Positions 33,063-40,957 of a stretch of 48,367 nt of DNA are shown here, one piece after another. Source of the DNA: an uncultured Eubacteriales bacterium. GTDB taxonomy: Bacteria; Bacillota; Clostridia; Christensenellales; Aristaeellaceae. Below the pieces are notes generated by a model, which was not told the DNA's origin, did not search any database, and worked only from the letters and a program-made list of their open reading frames with translations. Location: contig CADAQF010000015.1 of assembly GCA_902790015.1 (NCBI GenBank), positions 1-48,367 on the forward strand, in the 5' to 3' direction. The first letter of the stretch is position 1, and each line of letters opens with the position of its first letter. Position numbers and translations under genes: made by a program.

Positions 33063-34577
33063 TTACTGCTGGGCAGCGTGATACGCGTCGTTATATTCCT
33101 GCGTGATCATGTCGCCGCCCTGCATGGCCCAGTCGTCCCAGGCAGCCTGCAGGCCCGCTTCGTCGATCAGGCCGGCGATGTACTGAACAGCAGCGTCGGA
33201 AATGATCTGATCCAGCTGCGTGCCAAAGGCGGTGTAGGTTTCAGAAACAAAGGCAAAGCAGGGGTTGGTCACAGCATAGGGGGCCAGTTCGACGTTCAGG
33301 TCCTCATAGCGCTGACGGAGCTGAGTATAGCCGCGGTTCACCAGCGCCTTGGGGTTTTCACGGTTGCCGGCGACGCCCATGCCCAGCTGGTTGACATTGT
33401 TGTGGTACATCTTCTCGTTCTTGCTGTACTCATCAGATTTTTCTTCAGGCGTATAGCGCAGGCCGTCTTCGTTGACATCGTAGGTCAGGCCTTCCAGACC
33501 GGCGTTGATCAGGGTCTGGCCTTCGGGAGAGTTGCACCAGTCGAGGAATTTGAGGACTTTGGGCAGATCCGCTTCGGAAATGGCGCTCTTCATGAGCAGG
33601 ATCTCGCCGGCAAAGCCGGGGTTCTGGGGCCATACGGAGATAGAGCCGTCCGCCTTGGCCACGGGGCCGACAGACTGGAAGATCTGCTCGGTAACACCGG
33701 CGTTGGTCTCGAACCATTCCTGCTGACGGTGGGCGTTGTCCAGGCAGTCAAAGCGCATGAAGGCTTTGCCGGTGCGCTCGATATTATCCCAGTCGGAGGT
33801 GGAGATCTGCGCGAAGTTGGGGTCGATGCCGCCGATCTCATAGAGATGGCGCAGCCAGTCGAGGCCTTCTTTGTAGGCGGGAGACTTATGGGCAGGATAG
33901 ATGTCGCCGTTCTCATCCACGCCCCAGGTGTTGGGAGCGCCGAAGGCCACGGTGATCACGCTGATGGTGCCGGCGGTGTAGGAGCACATATTCAGCGCGT
34001 AGGTGTCGTCGCTGTAGCCGGCAAGCTTTTCGGCCAGTTCGGTCAGGTCGTCGAGGGTCTTCACTTCGCGGTCAAAGCCGACTTCCTTGGCGATGTCGCA
34101 GCGATAGTAGATGCCGCCGCGCGGGAAGGCGCGGGAACGATAGATACCGTAGACATTGCCGTCGATAGCGATGTTGGCGTACACGCCTTCGGTGCCGGCC
34201 GCCAGATTCGGATAGTTTTCGGCATCGTGGATCGCGTCGGTAATATCCCAGAACGCGCCCGCGCGGGCGGAGTTGATGACCTGGGGATCACGGGCGTTGG
34301 TGGCGGAGACCAGCATGGGGGGATTCTTGTCCGCCAGGGTAGTGCTGAAGATTTCGCCATAGGTGGAGTTGGCGCCCCACTGAATGTTCAGCTTCACTCC
34401 GGACAGTTCGTAAATCTTCTGCAGAACGGGGTTGCTGTCGAAATCGTTGACAAAGTCAATGTCAGACGGGAATTCGGGCAGCAGGACGCTGATTTCAAAG
34501 GGTTCTTCCGCGGAAGCGAAGCTTGCCAGGGAAAGAACCATCATCAGCGACAGGAGCACAGAGACGAGTTTCTTCAT
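33063..34577 (-). CDS. Extracellular solute-binding protein of the CUT1 (LplA-type) family
   Basis: A 504-residue family 1 binding protein. The signal peptide is MKKLVSVLLSLMMVLSLASF ending ASA, with no lipobox cysteine near the cleavage site. Secretion-type processing is suggested rather than lipoprotein anchoring, which is unusual for a Gram-positive ABC binding protein. The mature part follows the LplA/YtcQ pattern (EPFEISVLLPEF, GVKLNIQWGANS, YRCDIAKEVGFDREVKTLDD). Placed after two permeases of the same transporter. Substrate most likely a rhamnogalacturonan or galacturonan oligomer. An AAGGAGG site precedes the ATG. Confidence 0.93.
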   Translation of the reverse strand: MKKLVSVLLSLMMVLSLASFASAEEPFEISVLLPEFPSDIDFVNDFDSNPVLQKIYELSGVKLNIQWGANSTYGEIFSTTLADKNPPMLVSATNARDPQVINSARAGAFWDITDAIHDAENYPNLAAGTEGVYANIAIDGNVYGIYRSRAFPRGGIYYRCDIAKEVGFDREVKTLDDLTELAEKLAGYSDDTYALNMCSYTAGTISVITVAFGAPNTWGVDENGDIYPAHKSPAYKEGLDWLRHLYEIGGIDPNFAQISTSDWDNIERTGKAFMRFDCLDNAHRQQEWFETNAGVTEQIFQSVGPVAKADGSISVWPQNPGFAGEILLMKSAISEADLPKVLKFLDWCNSPEGQTLINAGLEGLTYDVNEDGLRYTPEEKSDEYSKNEKMYHNNVNQLGMGVAGNRENPKALVNRGYTQLRQRYEDLNVELAPYAVTNPCFAFVSETYTAFGTQLDQIISDAAVQYIAGLIDEAGLQAAWDDWAMQGGDMITQEYNDAYHAAQQ

Positions 34578-34638
34578 CGGTTTTTCCTCCTTTTTATTTG
34601 TTATCGTTCAGCGGCATACGGCCGCGGATAACCGTTGA

Positions 34639-35580
34639 TCAGCCTTTCAAAGCGCCGACCATGACGCCCTTGACGAAGTATTTCTGCAGGAAGGGATACA
34701 CGCACATGATGGGCACGGTGGATACGACGATGACGGCCATTTTGACGGACTGTTCGGGAGGCTGAACAAAGTTCGGGTCCATGTTGGCCATATCGCCGGC
34801 GGAGCCGTTGGACATGATGATCAATTCGCGCAGCAATACCTGCAGGGGCCATTTTTCCTTGGCGCCGGTCATGTAGATCATGGCGCCGAAGTAGGCGTTC
34901 CAGTGGCCTACCGCGTAGAACAGGCCGAACGTGGCCAGCACCGGCAGCGAAAGCGGAAGCACGATCTTCCACAGGACTCCCAGGTCCGTACAGCCGTCGA
35001 TAGAGGCGGACTCCTCCAGCTCCTGCGGGATGCCCTGGAAGAAATTTTTGACGATCATCATGTTGTAGGCGCTGATGGCGCCGGGCAGCAGTACGGACCA
35101 GTAGGTGTTTTTAAGGTTCAGGATGTTCGCGATGACGATATAGCCGGGAATCATGCCTCCGGAAAAGAACATGGAGAATATAACCATGTTCAGAAAGAAG
35201 TTTCTCCCGCGCAGGCGGTTTTTGGACAGGGCATAAGCCATGGTGACCGTAAAAAACAGGTTGATCGCAGTACCGCAGACGGTGATCAGGACGGAGTTTC
35301 CAAAGCCGCGGAGTATTTTGTTGGAAGAGAAAATAAACTGGTACGCGTTCAGGGAAACGTCCTGCGGGATAAAGAACATCGGACGGGTCGCGATTTCGTA
35401 CTCGGTGGCGAAGGACGCGCCGATGATGTAGATGAATGGGATGATCGTGGTGATAGCCACAAGAGTCACGATCAGGTAGTTGAGGCCGTCAAATATGCGG
35501 CTGCCGACGGTATTGTAGGTGCCGACCGGGCCGGAAGAAACAAGCTCCTGCTTTTTCTTTCTTTCTGTCTGTTCAGACAT
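34639..35580 (-). CDS. ABC transporter permease, YtcP-type (CUT1 sugar importer)
   Basis: A 313-residue permease with six predicted helices (for example YLIVTLVAITTIIPFIYIIG and MVIFSMFFSGGMIPGYIVI) and the EAA loop motif EESASIDGCTDLGVLWKIVLPLSLPVL. The EAA loop contacts the ATPase. Typical of binding-protein-dependent importers with LplB/YtcP subunits; the ATPase (MsmX-like) is absent here and is usually encoded elsewhere. The start at 35580 is supported by GGAGGGAG at proper spacing; upstream in-frame sequence overlaps the LplB gene. Confidence 0.93.
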   Translation of the reverse strand: MSEQTERKKKQELVSSGPVGTYNTVGSRIFDGLNYLIVTLVAITTIIPFIYIIGASFATEYEIATRPMFFIPQDVSLNAYQFIFSSNKILRGFGNSVLITVCGTAINLFFTVTMAYALSKNRLRGRNFFLNMVIFSMFFSGGMIPGYIVIANILNLKNTYWSVLLPGAISAYNMMIVKNFFQGIPQELEESASIDGCTDLGVLWKIVLPLSLPVLATFGLFYAVGHWNAYFGAMIYMTGAKEKWPLQVLLRELIIMSNGSAGDMANMDPNFVQPPEQSVKMAVIVVSTVPIMCVYPFLQKYFVKGVMVGALKG

Positions 35581-35596
35581 GACGCTCCCTCCTTCC

Positions 35597-36553
35597 TCAG
35601 TACAGACCCTGTTCGCCCAGCAAATGCGCAATCTTGTTGGAGCCTACCACCAGCGTCACGCTGACGATGGCCTTCATGAGGCCGATGGCGGACGCGTAGC
35701 TGAACTGGCCGGACTGAATGCCCTGCTGGTAAACAAACACGTCCAAAGTCTGGCTGACCTTGCGGTTCAGCGGATTGGCCATCAGGATCAGGTGGTCATA
35801 ACCTGTATCCAGGATCGAGCCCATGCGCAAAATCAGCATCAGCACGATGGTCGAGCGGATGGCGGGCAGGGTGATGTGCCAGAGCCGCTGCAGGCGGTTG
35901 GCGCCGTCCACCATGGCGGCCTCGTACAGCTGCGTGTCCACGTTGGTCAGCGCCGCCAGGAAGATGATCGTACCCCAGCCGGTTTCCTTCCAGATGGTCT
36001 GGCCGATGATCATCCAGCGGAAGGTATCCGGCGAGCCCATGTAGTTGATCGAATGACCCAGCAGCTGCTGGGTGAGCTTATAGACGATCCCCGAGGGGCC
36101 GAACATGACGAAGGTGATGGAAACGACGATGACGATGGAAATAAAATGCGGCACGTAAAGCAGGGTCTGCAGCAGCTTTTTATATTGAAGCGACCGCATT
36201 TCGTTGAGCATCAGCGCCAGGATGATGGGCGCCGGGAAATAAAGCACGATGTTCATCAGGCTCAGGATCAGCGTATTGGTCAGATACGTGGTCCAGGCGG
36301 GGAAGCGGAAAAAGTACTGGAACCATTTGAACCCCACCCATTCGCTGCCCAGCACGCCCGAATAGGGCACATAGTTTTCAAAGGAGATGACGATGCCGAA
36401 CATGGGCAGATACTTGAAGATGATAAAGTAAATCAGGCCCGGCAGAAGCAGGATGTACAGCCACTTGTCCCGCTTTACCTCGGACCACAGCCGTCGCCAG
36501 TACTCTTTGCCGCTGCCGTGAAGCGCCCGTCTTTCCGCAGCTTTGGTGCTCAT
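35597..36553 (-). CDS. ABC transporter permease, LplB-type (CUT1 sugar importer)
   Basis: A 318-residue permease with six helices (LYILLLPGLIYFIIFKYLP, LILSLMNIVLYFPAPIILAL). The EAA-type loop reads YEAAMVDGANRLQRLWHITLPAI. Pairs with the YtcP-type gene that follows after 16 bases and with the binding protein to import pectin oligomers. Starts 37 bases after the GH105 stop, with AGGAGG upstream. No ATPase in this locus. Confidence 0.93.
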   Translation of the reverse strand: MSTKAAERRALHGSGKEYWRRLWSEVKRDKWLYILLLPGLIYFIIFKYLPMFGIVISFENYVPYSGVLGSEWVGFKWFQYFFRFPAWTTYLTNTLILSLMNIVLYFPAPIILALMLNEMRSLQYKKLLQTLLYVPHFISIVIVVSITFVMFGPSGIVYKLTQQLLGHSINYMGSPDTFRWMIIGQTIWKETGWGTIIFLAALTNVDTQLYEAAMVDGANRLQRLWHITLPAIRSTIVLMLILRMGSILDTGYDHLILMANPLNRKVSQTLDVFVYQQGIQSGQFSYASAIGLMKAIVSVTLVVGSNKIAHLLGEQGLY

Positions 36554-36590
36554 TCGCGTTTCCTCCTTTTCCTGGCAAACTTATTTACTT

Positions 36591-37652
36591 TTACTCGGGA
36601 CGGGTGTCCCGCATCATCAGTTCCGTCAGCATCAGGAACGTCAGCCCCTGGCCGTAGGCCGTGGGCGTCACGATGATATCCTTGTAGTGCTGCAGGCTGT
36701 GGCCCATGCCCGTTCCGCCGGACACGCCCTGCACGGCCCCCGTTTCGTCGATCTGGCCTAAAACGGCGTTGGCTGAAAGCATCCCCATCTGCTGGTACGG
36801 CTCCTGGGGAAGCCACCCCAGCCTTATGCCCTTGAGCACGCCGTAGGCGATGGCGGCCGTGGCGCTGGTCTCGCAGTAGGTTTCCTCCACGTCGATCAGC
36901 GTGGTGTACAGACCGTTGACCCGCTGGTATTTCCACAGCGCCAGCACCTGATCCTGCCAGGCGCTGTGGATCATGCGCATGGCGGCGTTGTTTCGCCCGG
37001 TTATGTCAAACAGCTCCACGGCCGCCGCGGTAAACCAGGCGTTTCCCCTGGCCCAGAAGGCGTTGGCGAAATTATGCCGCCGGTCAAACGTCCACCCGTG
37101 GTAAAAAAGACCGTTCACTTTATTCTGCAGATAGCGTATATGCATCAGGAACTGGTATTCCGCTTCGTCTATGAGCTCGGGCCTGTTCAGCGCCACACCG
37201 GCTTTGGCCAGGAACAGGCACACCATGAACAGCGTGTCGCACCACAGCTGCTGGTAATGCTTGTTCCACACCGTGCAGTGCTGAAGGCCGCCGTATTCCG
37301 TGCGGGGCATTTCCTTGATCACCCAGTCGATCCAGCTTTCGATGACGGGAAGATAAGCTTCGTTTCCCGTTTCCTGATACAGGCAGGTGAGGGTCAGCAC
37401 GGGAGCTACGGTGTTCACGTTGCGGTGCGGCTTTTCCGGGCGGGAAAGCATGTCGTCGTACCACCCCGTCAGGTAATCCAGAATGGCCTTGTCCCCGCTT
37501 TGCTGGTAGGTCTTATAGATGCCGTACAGCGCCACGCCGGTGGGCCATTCCCAGTTGTTCATGGTCAGATGTCCGCGGGACGGGTCGTTGCCGTCCGCGC
37601 GCTGCAGCATCCCCAGCACCCTGTCCGCCGTCTGACGGTAGTTTTCACGCAT
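36591..37652 (-). CDS. GH105/GH88 unsaturated rhamnogalacturonyl hydrolase (YteR-like)
   Basis: A 353-residue alpha/alpha-barrel hydrolase. The catalytic Asp is Asp139 in QLWCDTLFMVCLFLAK. Other family features are WEWPTGVALYGIYKTYQ and NAFWARGNAWFTAAAVELF. It removes delta-4,5-unsaturated galacturonic acid from the ends of oligosaccharides left by rhamnogalacturonan lyase. No signal peptide, so it acts after import. First gene of the ten-gene operon; the ATG at 37652 lies 44 bases after the promoter -10 box. The GH105 rather than GH88 assignment rests on the operon context. Confidence 0.92.
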   Translation of the reverse strand: MRENYRQTADRVLGMLQRADGNDPSRGHLTMNNWEWPTGVALYGIYKTYQQSGDKAILDYLTGWYDDMLSRPEKPHRNVNTVAPVLTLTCLYQETGNEAYLPVIESWIDWVIKEMPRTEYGGLQHCTVWNKHYQQLWCDTLFMVCLFLAKAGVALNRPELIDEAEYQFLMHIRYLQNKVNGLFYHGWTFDRRHNFANAFWARGNAWFTAAAVELFDITGRNNAAMRMIHSAWQDQVLALWKYQRVNGLYTTLIDVEETYCETSATAAIAYGVLKGIRLGWLPQEPYQQMGMLSANAVLGQIDETGAVQGVSGGTGMGHSLQHYKDIIVTPTAYGQGLTFLMLTELMMRDTRPE

Positions 37653-37682
37653 GATAAGGTCACCCGCCTGTTTTCATGTTTT

Positions 37683-37696
37683 TGTTAGCGCTTACA
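37683..37696. promoter_or_regulatory. LacI-type operator for the pectin operon
   Basis: TGTTAGCGCTTACA, a near-palindrome with AGCGCT centre. It lies directly downstream of the minus-strand -10 box (37696-37701), so bound repressor would block the operon transcript. Confidence 0.8.
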
Positions 37697-37725
37697 TTAT
37701 AAAGTCTTCCCCCTGTGCTTGTCAA
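37696..37725 (-). promoter_or_regulatory. Promoter of the pectin operon
   Basis: On the minus strand TTGACA (37720-37725) is followed after 18 bases by a perfect TATAAT (37696-37701). Strong sigma-A type; the LacI-type operator begins at the -10 edge. Confidence 0.8.
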
Positions 37726-37766
37726 TATATATTTTAATTTTTCCCAAATTTTCTTTGCTGAGGGTA

Positions 37767-37795
37767 TTGCGGATTGGCAAAAATGAGCTTATAAT
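37767..37795 (+). promoter_or_regulatory. Promoter of the LacI-family regulator
   Basis: TTGCGG (37767-37772), 17 bases, perfect TATAAT (37790-37795). The second operator begins at the last base of the -10 box, suggesting autoregulation. Confidence 0.75.
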
Positions 37796-37808
37796 GAAAG
37801 CGCTTACA
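37795..37808. promoter_or_regulatory. LacI-type operator for the regulator gene
   Basis: TGAAAGCGCTTACA, differing from the 37683 site in only two positions. It is placed in mirror fashion, immediately downstream of the plus-strand -10 box. Confidence 0.8.
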
Positions 37809-37844
37809 CAAAAAAGATCACACGCCCTGGGAAGGAGGCTTCAT

Positions 37845-38882
37845 ATGGGCAGCGACAACGCGACGATCTACGATATCGCTTCCGAAGCCGGCGTATCCAT
37901 CGCCACCGTGTCCCGGGTGCTGCGGGGGGAAGCGAACGTCTCCCCCGCGACCAGGGAAAAGGTGCGTCAGGCCATCGAGCGCCGCAACTACCGTCCCAGC
38001 TCCATCGCCCGGGGGCTGACCAGCAAAACCACCCATTCCCTGGGCATCATCCTGCCCAAGCTGCTGAACCCCCATTACGCCATGATCTTTACCGGCGCCC
38101 AGGAGGAAGCGCGGACGCATGGCTATACCATGAGCCTCTTCCCCTGGGCCAGCCTGGATACAGACGCCTATAACCCCGCCGCCATGCTGATAGAACGCCG
38201 GCTGGACGGGCTGATCGTCTGCGTGGAATATCTGCCGCCCGATCACGACGAGCTGGTGCACGACGCGCTCAAAACCCTGCGCCGCTTCATGCCTGTCGTG
38301 CTGATCGGCTGCATCCCCCCGTGGTACGATTTTCCCTCCGTCGCCAACGACAACGCCGCCATGACGCGCAAAACGGTCGCCTATCTTACTGGCATGGGGC
38401 ACGACAGGATCGCCTTTATCGGCGGCGTGCAGGAGGATACGGACCCCCGGCGGCGTGACGTAGGCTACCAGCAGGGGCTTAGGGACGCCAGGCTTCCCTA
38501 CACCGCCTCCTACCGCGTCTTCTGCAAGGGCACCGCCGAGGCCGGAAAACAGGCCATGGACGACATGCTCCAGAGCCTCAAGCCCTGCTACTGGCCCACC
38601 GCCGTCATAGCGCTGAACGACCTGGTCGCCATGGGCTGCCTTTTGTCCGCCAGGGAGCGCGGGATCGACGTCCCCGGGCAGCTGTCCGTGATCGGCTGCG
38701 ACGACCTGTTCTGCGCGCCCTACTTAAGCCCGCCGCTGACAAGCATCAACACCCACCAGCAGCGCACCGGCGCCCGGGCCGTGCAGCTGCTCATCAGCGG
38801 GGAGCAGAAGCGCGAAACGGTCGACTGGGAGCTGATCGAGCGCGCCTCCTGCGCCCCCAACCGGGAAGCCGCCCCGACCTGA
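37845..38882 (+). CDS. LacI-family transcriptional regulator of the pectin operon
   Basis: A 345-residue regulator with an N-terminal helix-turn-helix (ATIYDIASEAGVSIATVSRV, residues about 6-25), the hinge helix YRPSSIARGL, and a periplasmic-binding-like effector domain (SLGIILPKLLNPHYA onward; C-terminal VIGCDDLFCAPYLSPPLTSI). It probably senses a pectin or rhamnose-derived sugar. The start at 37845 with an AAGGAGG site is preferred; the upstream in-frame extension would run over the promoter and operator. Two AGCGCT-centred operators flank its own and the divergent promoter, so it most likely represses both. Confidence 0.93.
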   Translation: MGSDNATIYDIASEAGVSIATVSRVLRGEANVSPATREKVRQAIERRNYRPSSIARGLTSKTTHSLGIILPKLLNPHYAMIFTGAQEEARTHGYTMSLFPWASLDTDAYNPAAMLIERRLDGLIVCVEYLPPDHDELVHDALKTLRRFMPVVLIGCIPPWYDFPSVANDNAAMTRKTVAYLTGMGHDRIAFIGGVQEDTDPRRRDVGYQQGLRDARLPYTASYRVFCKGTAEAGKQAMDDMLQSLKPCYWPTAVIALNDLVAMGCLLSARERGIDVPGQLSVIGCDDLFCAPYLSPPLTSINTHQQRTGARAVQLLISGEQKRETVDWELIERASCAPNREAAPT

Positions 38883-38896
38883 TCCCGCCGTTGTCA

Positions 38897-38924
38897 GCTA
38901 TCCGCTATCCGCTATCCGCTGTCC
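38897..38924. repeat. Four tandem heptamers
   Basis: GCTATCC three times and GCTGTCC once (28 bases). They sit between the lacI stop and the mutarotase ribosome binding site. A 7-base unit can slip and could change spacing, though it lies outside coding sequence. Confidence 0.85.
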
Positions 38925-38949
38925 ACTACATTGAAGGAGGTCATCTTTT

Positions 38950-39267
38950 ATGGAACGTTTTGCCTGGAAAGGCCGCATCAAACCCGGCATGCAGGAGGAA
39001 TACAAGCGCCGCCACGACGAGATCTGGCCCGAAATGCTTTCCCTGCTCAGGGAAGCCGGCATCCGCAACTACACGATCTGGAGCGACGGACGGGACGTGT
39101 TCGGCTACTACGAGTGCGAAAAGGGCATCGCCTTCGCCGAAAAAACGCAGGCCCAAAGCCCCGTCGTAGACAAATGGAACGACTATATGCAGGACGTGCT
39201 GGACCTCGAGATGGACCCGGAAACCGGCGCCCAGCCCAAGCTGCGGCTGATGTTCAGAATGGAGTAA
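38950..39267 (+). CDS. rhaM: L-rhamnose mutarotase
   Basis: A 105-residue dimeric alpha/beta barrel protein that interconverts alpha and beta L-rhamnose. Family residues include the His in EYKRRHDEIWPEM, NYTIWSDGRDVFGYYEC with the catalytic Tyr, and the ending MDPETGAQPKLRLMFRME. Start at 38950 after an AAGGAGG site. It connects the locus to L-rhamnose released from RG-I; the later rhamnose genes (rhaA, rhaB, rhaD) are not in the window. It follows lacI after 67 bases, with the heptamer repeat in between. Confidence 0.93.
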   Translation: MERFAWKGRIKPGMQEEYKRRHDEIWPEMLSLLREAGIRNYTIWSDGRDVFGYYECEKGIAFAEKTQAQSPVVDKWNDYMQDVLDLEMDPETGAQPKLRLMFRME

Positions 39268-39289
39268 GGCAAAAGGAGGAAGCGGCTTT

Positions 39290-40234
39290 ATGGGCCGTCC
39301 GAGGCGAACGGTACTGGAGTACCGCAATTACGAGCTGCCCGCCGATTTTCCCATCCTGGCGCTGACGGGAGATCACTGGCATATCAGCTCCGTTCCCGGC
39401 AAGCGTCTGCATATTCACAATTGCCTTGAGATCGGCGTCTGCCACAGCGCGGGCGGAACCATGGTCTTCAACCGCCGGCAGGTCCATTTTTCCGCCGGTG
39501 ACGTGACCTGCATTGCCCGCAACGTGCCGCATACCACCTGGTCCGATCCGGATGCGCCCAGCCGCTGGAGCTATCTTTTTCTGGATCCGGACGCCCTGCT
39601 GGGCCCCGGCGCGCTGCGCCAGATCAGAGGACTCAGGGACGTAGGCTTTTTCCTGTCCGACTGCAGCCTGCTTCTGCACGAGGAGCAGGCGCCCTGGGCC
39701 AAACGGTATGCGGAAGACATCATTTCCGAGCTCACAGACCGCCAGCCCGGCTACCAGCCCCGCGTGCAGGGGCTGGTAGCCGCCCTGCTGGTCGGCATGC
39801 TGAGGATCTACAGCCAGGAGGAAACGGAAACCCTGCGGGATTCCGATATGTCCTCCGTCGCCCCGGCGCTGGATTATATCCACGAAAACTATATGATCAA
39901 TTTCCCGCAGGAACGGCTTTCGCAGCTCTGCCATCTGAGCCCCACCCATTTCAGGCGCGTGTTCAAGGAGGAGATCGGCACCTCCTCCCTGGAGTTCCTG
40001 CATCAGACGCGGATTCTCAACAGCTGCACGCTGCTCCGTTCGTCCAACCTGTCCATCACGGAGGTGGCCTGGAGGGTGGGCTATAACTCGCTGAGCAGTT
40101 TCAACCGCCAGTTTTCCCGGGCTATGGGCTGCTCGCCTACAGCCTGGCGCAAGACGGCCGCGGACGGCCCTCCTCCCTCCCTGATGACCTTTACCGGCTG
40201 GATGACCGCCGAGCCCGGACCGGACCGGAGCTGA
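39290..40234 (+). CDS. AraC-family transcriptional regulator
   Basis: A 314-residue regulator with an N-terminal cupin-like sugar-sensing domain (RLHIHNCLEIGVCHSAGG, GDVTCIARNVPHTTW) and two C-terminal helix-turn-helix motifs. The HTH region runs from about residue 195: INFPQERLSQLCHLSPTHFR, then LSITEVAWRVGYNSLSSFNR, the canonical AraC signature. It starts 23 bases after rhaM with an AAAAGGAGG site. It likely activates one of the surrounding sugar loci in response to rhamnose or an oligomer. A strong hairpin follows. Confidence 0.93.
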   Translation: MGRPRRTVLEYRNYELPADFPILALTGDHWHISSVPGKRLHIHNCLEIGVCHSAGGTMVFNRRQVHFSAGDVTCIARNVPHTTWSDPDAPSRWSYLFLDPDALLGPGALRQIRGLRDVGFFLSDCSLLLHEEQAPWAKRYAEDIISELTDRQPGYQPRVQGLVAALLVGMLRIYSQEETETLRDSDMSSVAPALDYIHENYMINFPQERLSQLCHLSPTHFRRVFKEEIGTSSLEFLHQTRILNSCTLLRSSNLSITEVAWRVGYNSLSSFNRQFSRAMGCSPTAWRKTAADGPPPSLMTFTGWMTAEPGPDRS

Positions 40235-40278
40235 CCCATGCCGCGGGAAAAGCCCATGCGCGCTATATGTGAAATCAA

Positions 40279-40325
40279 AGCGGGGGCCGCAGCGCTTAAA
40301 ACAGCGCTGCGGCCCCCGCTATTTG
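40279..40325. terminator. Very strong hairpin after the AraC regulator
   Basis: An 18-base perfect stem (40279-40296 / 40303-40320) with a 6-base loop TAAAAC, followed by ATTTGAG. The T-tract is poor but the stem is long and GC-rich; it ends the lacI-rhaM-araC transcript. Confidence 0.75.
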
Positions 40326-40462
40326 AGCGTATCGGGATTTTGATAATCTTTCCTCATCTTCGCTTCCGGCGCTTATCTTCAGCCATATATGCAGGCACAG
40401 GGACCAAACAGGTTTCTGCAGCAAATAAAAAACAATGCGCATCGCGCAAGGAGGAAAAAATA

Positions 40463-40768
40463 ATGAATGAAAATATGAAAATGAAGGAACTGAATCCCAA
40501 TGAACTGGAAATGATCAGCGGCGGCGACGTCTGGGATCATGTCGCCGGAACGTTCGGCGGCATGGGCGTCGGAGCAGTCACGGGCCTTGGCGTTGGCGCC
40601 GTCATCGGCGGGGCTGTCGGCGGTGTTCCCGTCGCCTGTACGGGAGCCTGCATCGGGGGTGCGGTCGGCATGGTCGCCGGCACGATCGGCGGCGCGATCG
40701 TCGGCGCGCACAAAACCTTTGAAAAGGCCACCGAGGGCCTGGAAAAGATTTTCAGCATCTTCTCCTGA
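40463..40768 (+). CDS. Gly-rich double-glycine-leader peptide, bacteriocin-like candidate
   Basis: A 101-residue peptide. The first 21 residues (MKELNPNELEMISGG at the end) match a double-glycine leader. The core (80 residues) is Gly/Ala/Val-rich with repeated GxxxG spacing (GGMGVGAVTGLGVGAVIGGA), two Cys in ACTGAC (59 and 63), and a charged amphipathic tail (KTFEKATEGLEKIFSIFS). This fits class IIb-like pore-forming bacteriocins, or a small secreted peptide with a glycine-zipper membrane segment. AGGAGG lies upstream of ATG 40463. No immunity protein, exporter or modifying enzyme is adjacent. The C39 exporter at 18950-23350 is the nearest plausible transporter. Function is inferred from leader and composition only. 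Confidence 0.7.
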   Translation: MNENMKMKELNPNELEMISGGDVWDHVAGTFGGMGVGAVTGLGVGAVIGGAVGGVPVACTGACIGGAVGMVAGTIGGAIVGAHKTFEKATEGLEKIFSIFS

Positions 40769-40885
40769 CGGCCCGGGATCAGGACCCCGGATGAGGATGC
40801 CGGAAAAAACAGCGGATCCTCTGACGGAAAAACCCTGAAGTGAAACGCACATGACCCCGCGTGAGCGGGAAACCAATTTGACAAA

Positions 40886-40935
40886 GGGGCTGCTGCAGAT
40901 GCTGATGTTTCTGCGGCAGCCCCTGAGTGTTTTTT
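40886..40935 (+). terminator. Rho-independent terminator after the Gly-rich peptide gene
   Basis: Stem GGGGCTGCTGCAG (40886-40898) / CTGCGGCAGCCCC (40911-40923) with one mismatch, then GAGTGTTTTTTG. It also lies at the end of the convergent aldo-keto reductase gene. Confidence 0.85.
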
Positions 40936-40957
40936 GTCACAGTTCGGCGGAGACGGT

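Noticed and set aside
38897..38924. Heptamer repeat considered as a CRISPR-like or attachment array
   Set aside because: Unit is only 7 bases with no spacers; it is a simple tandem repeat.
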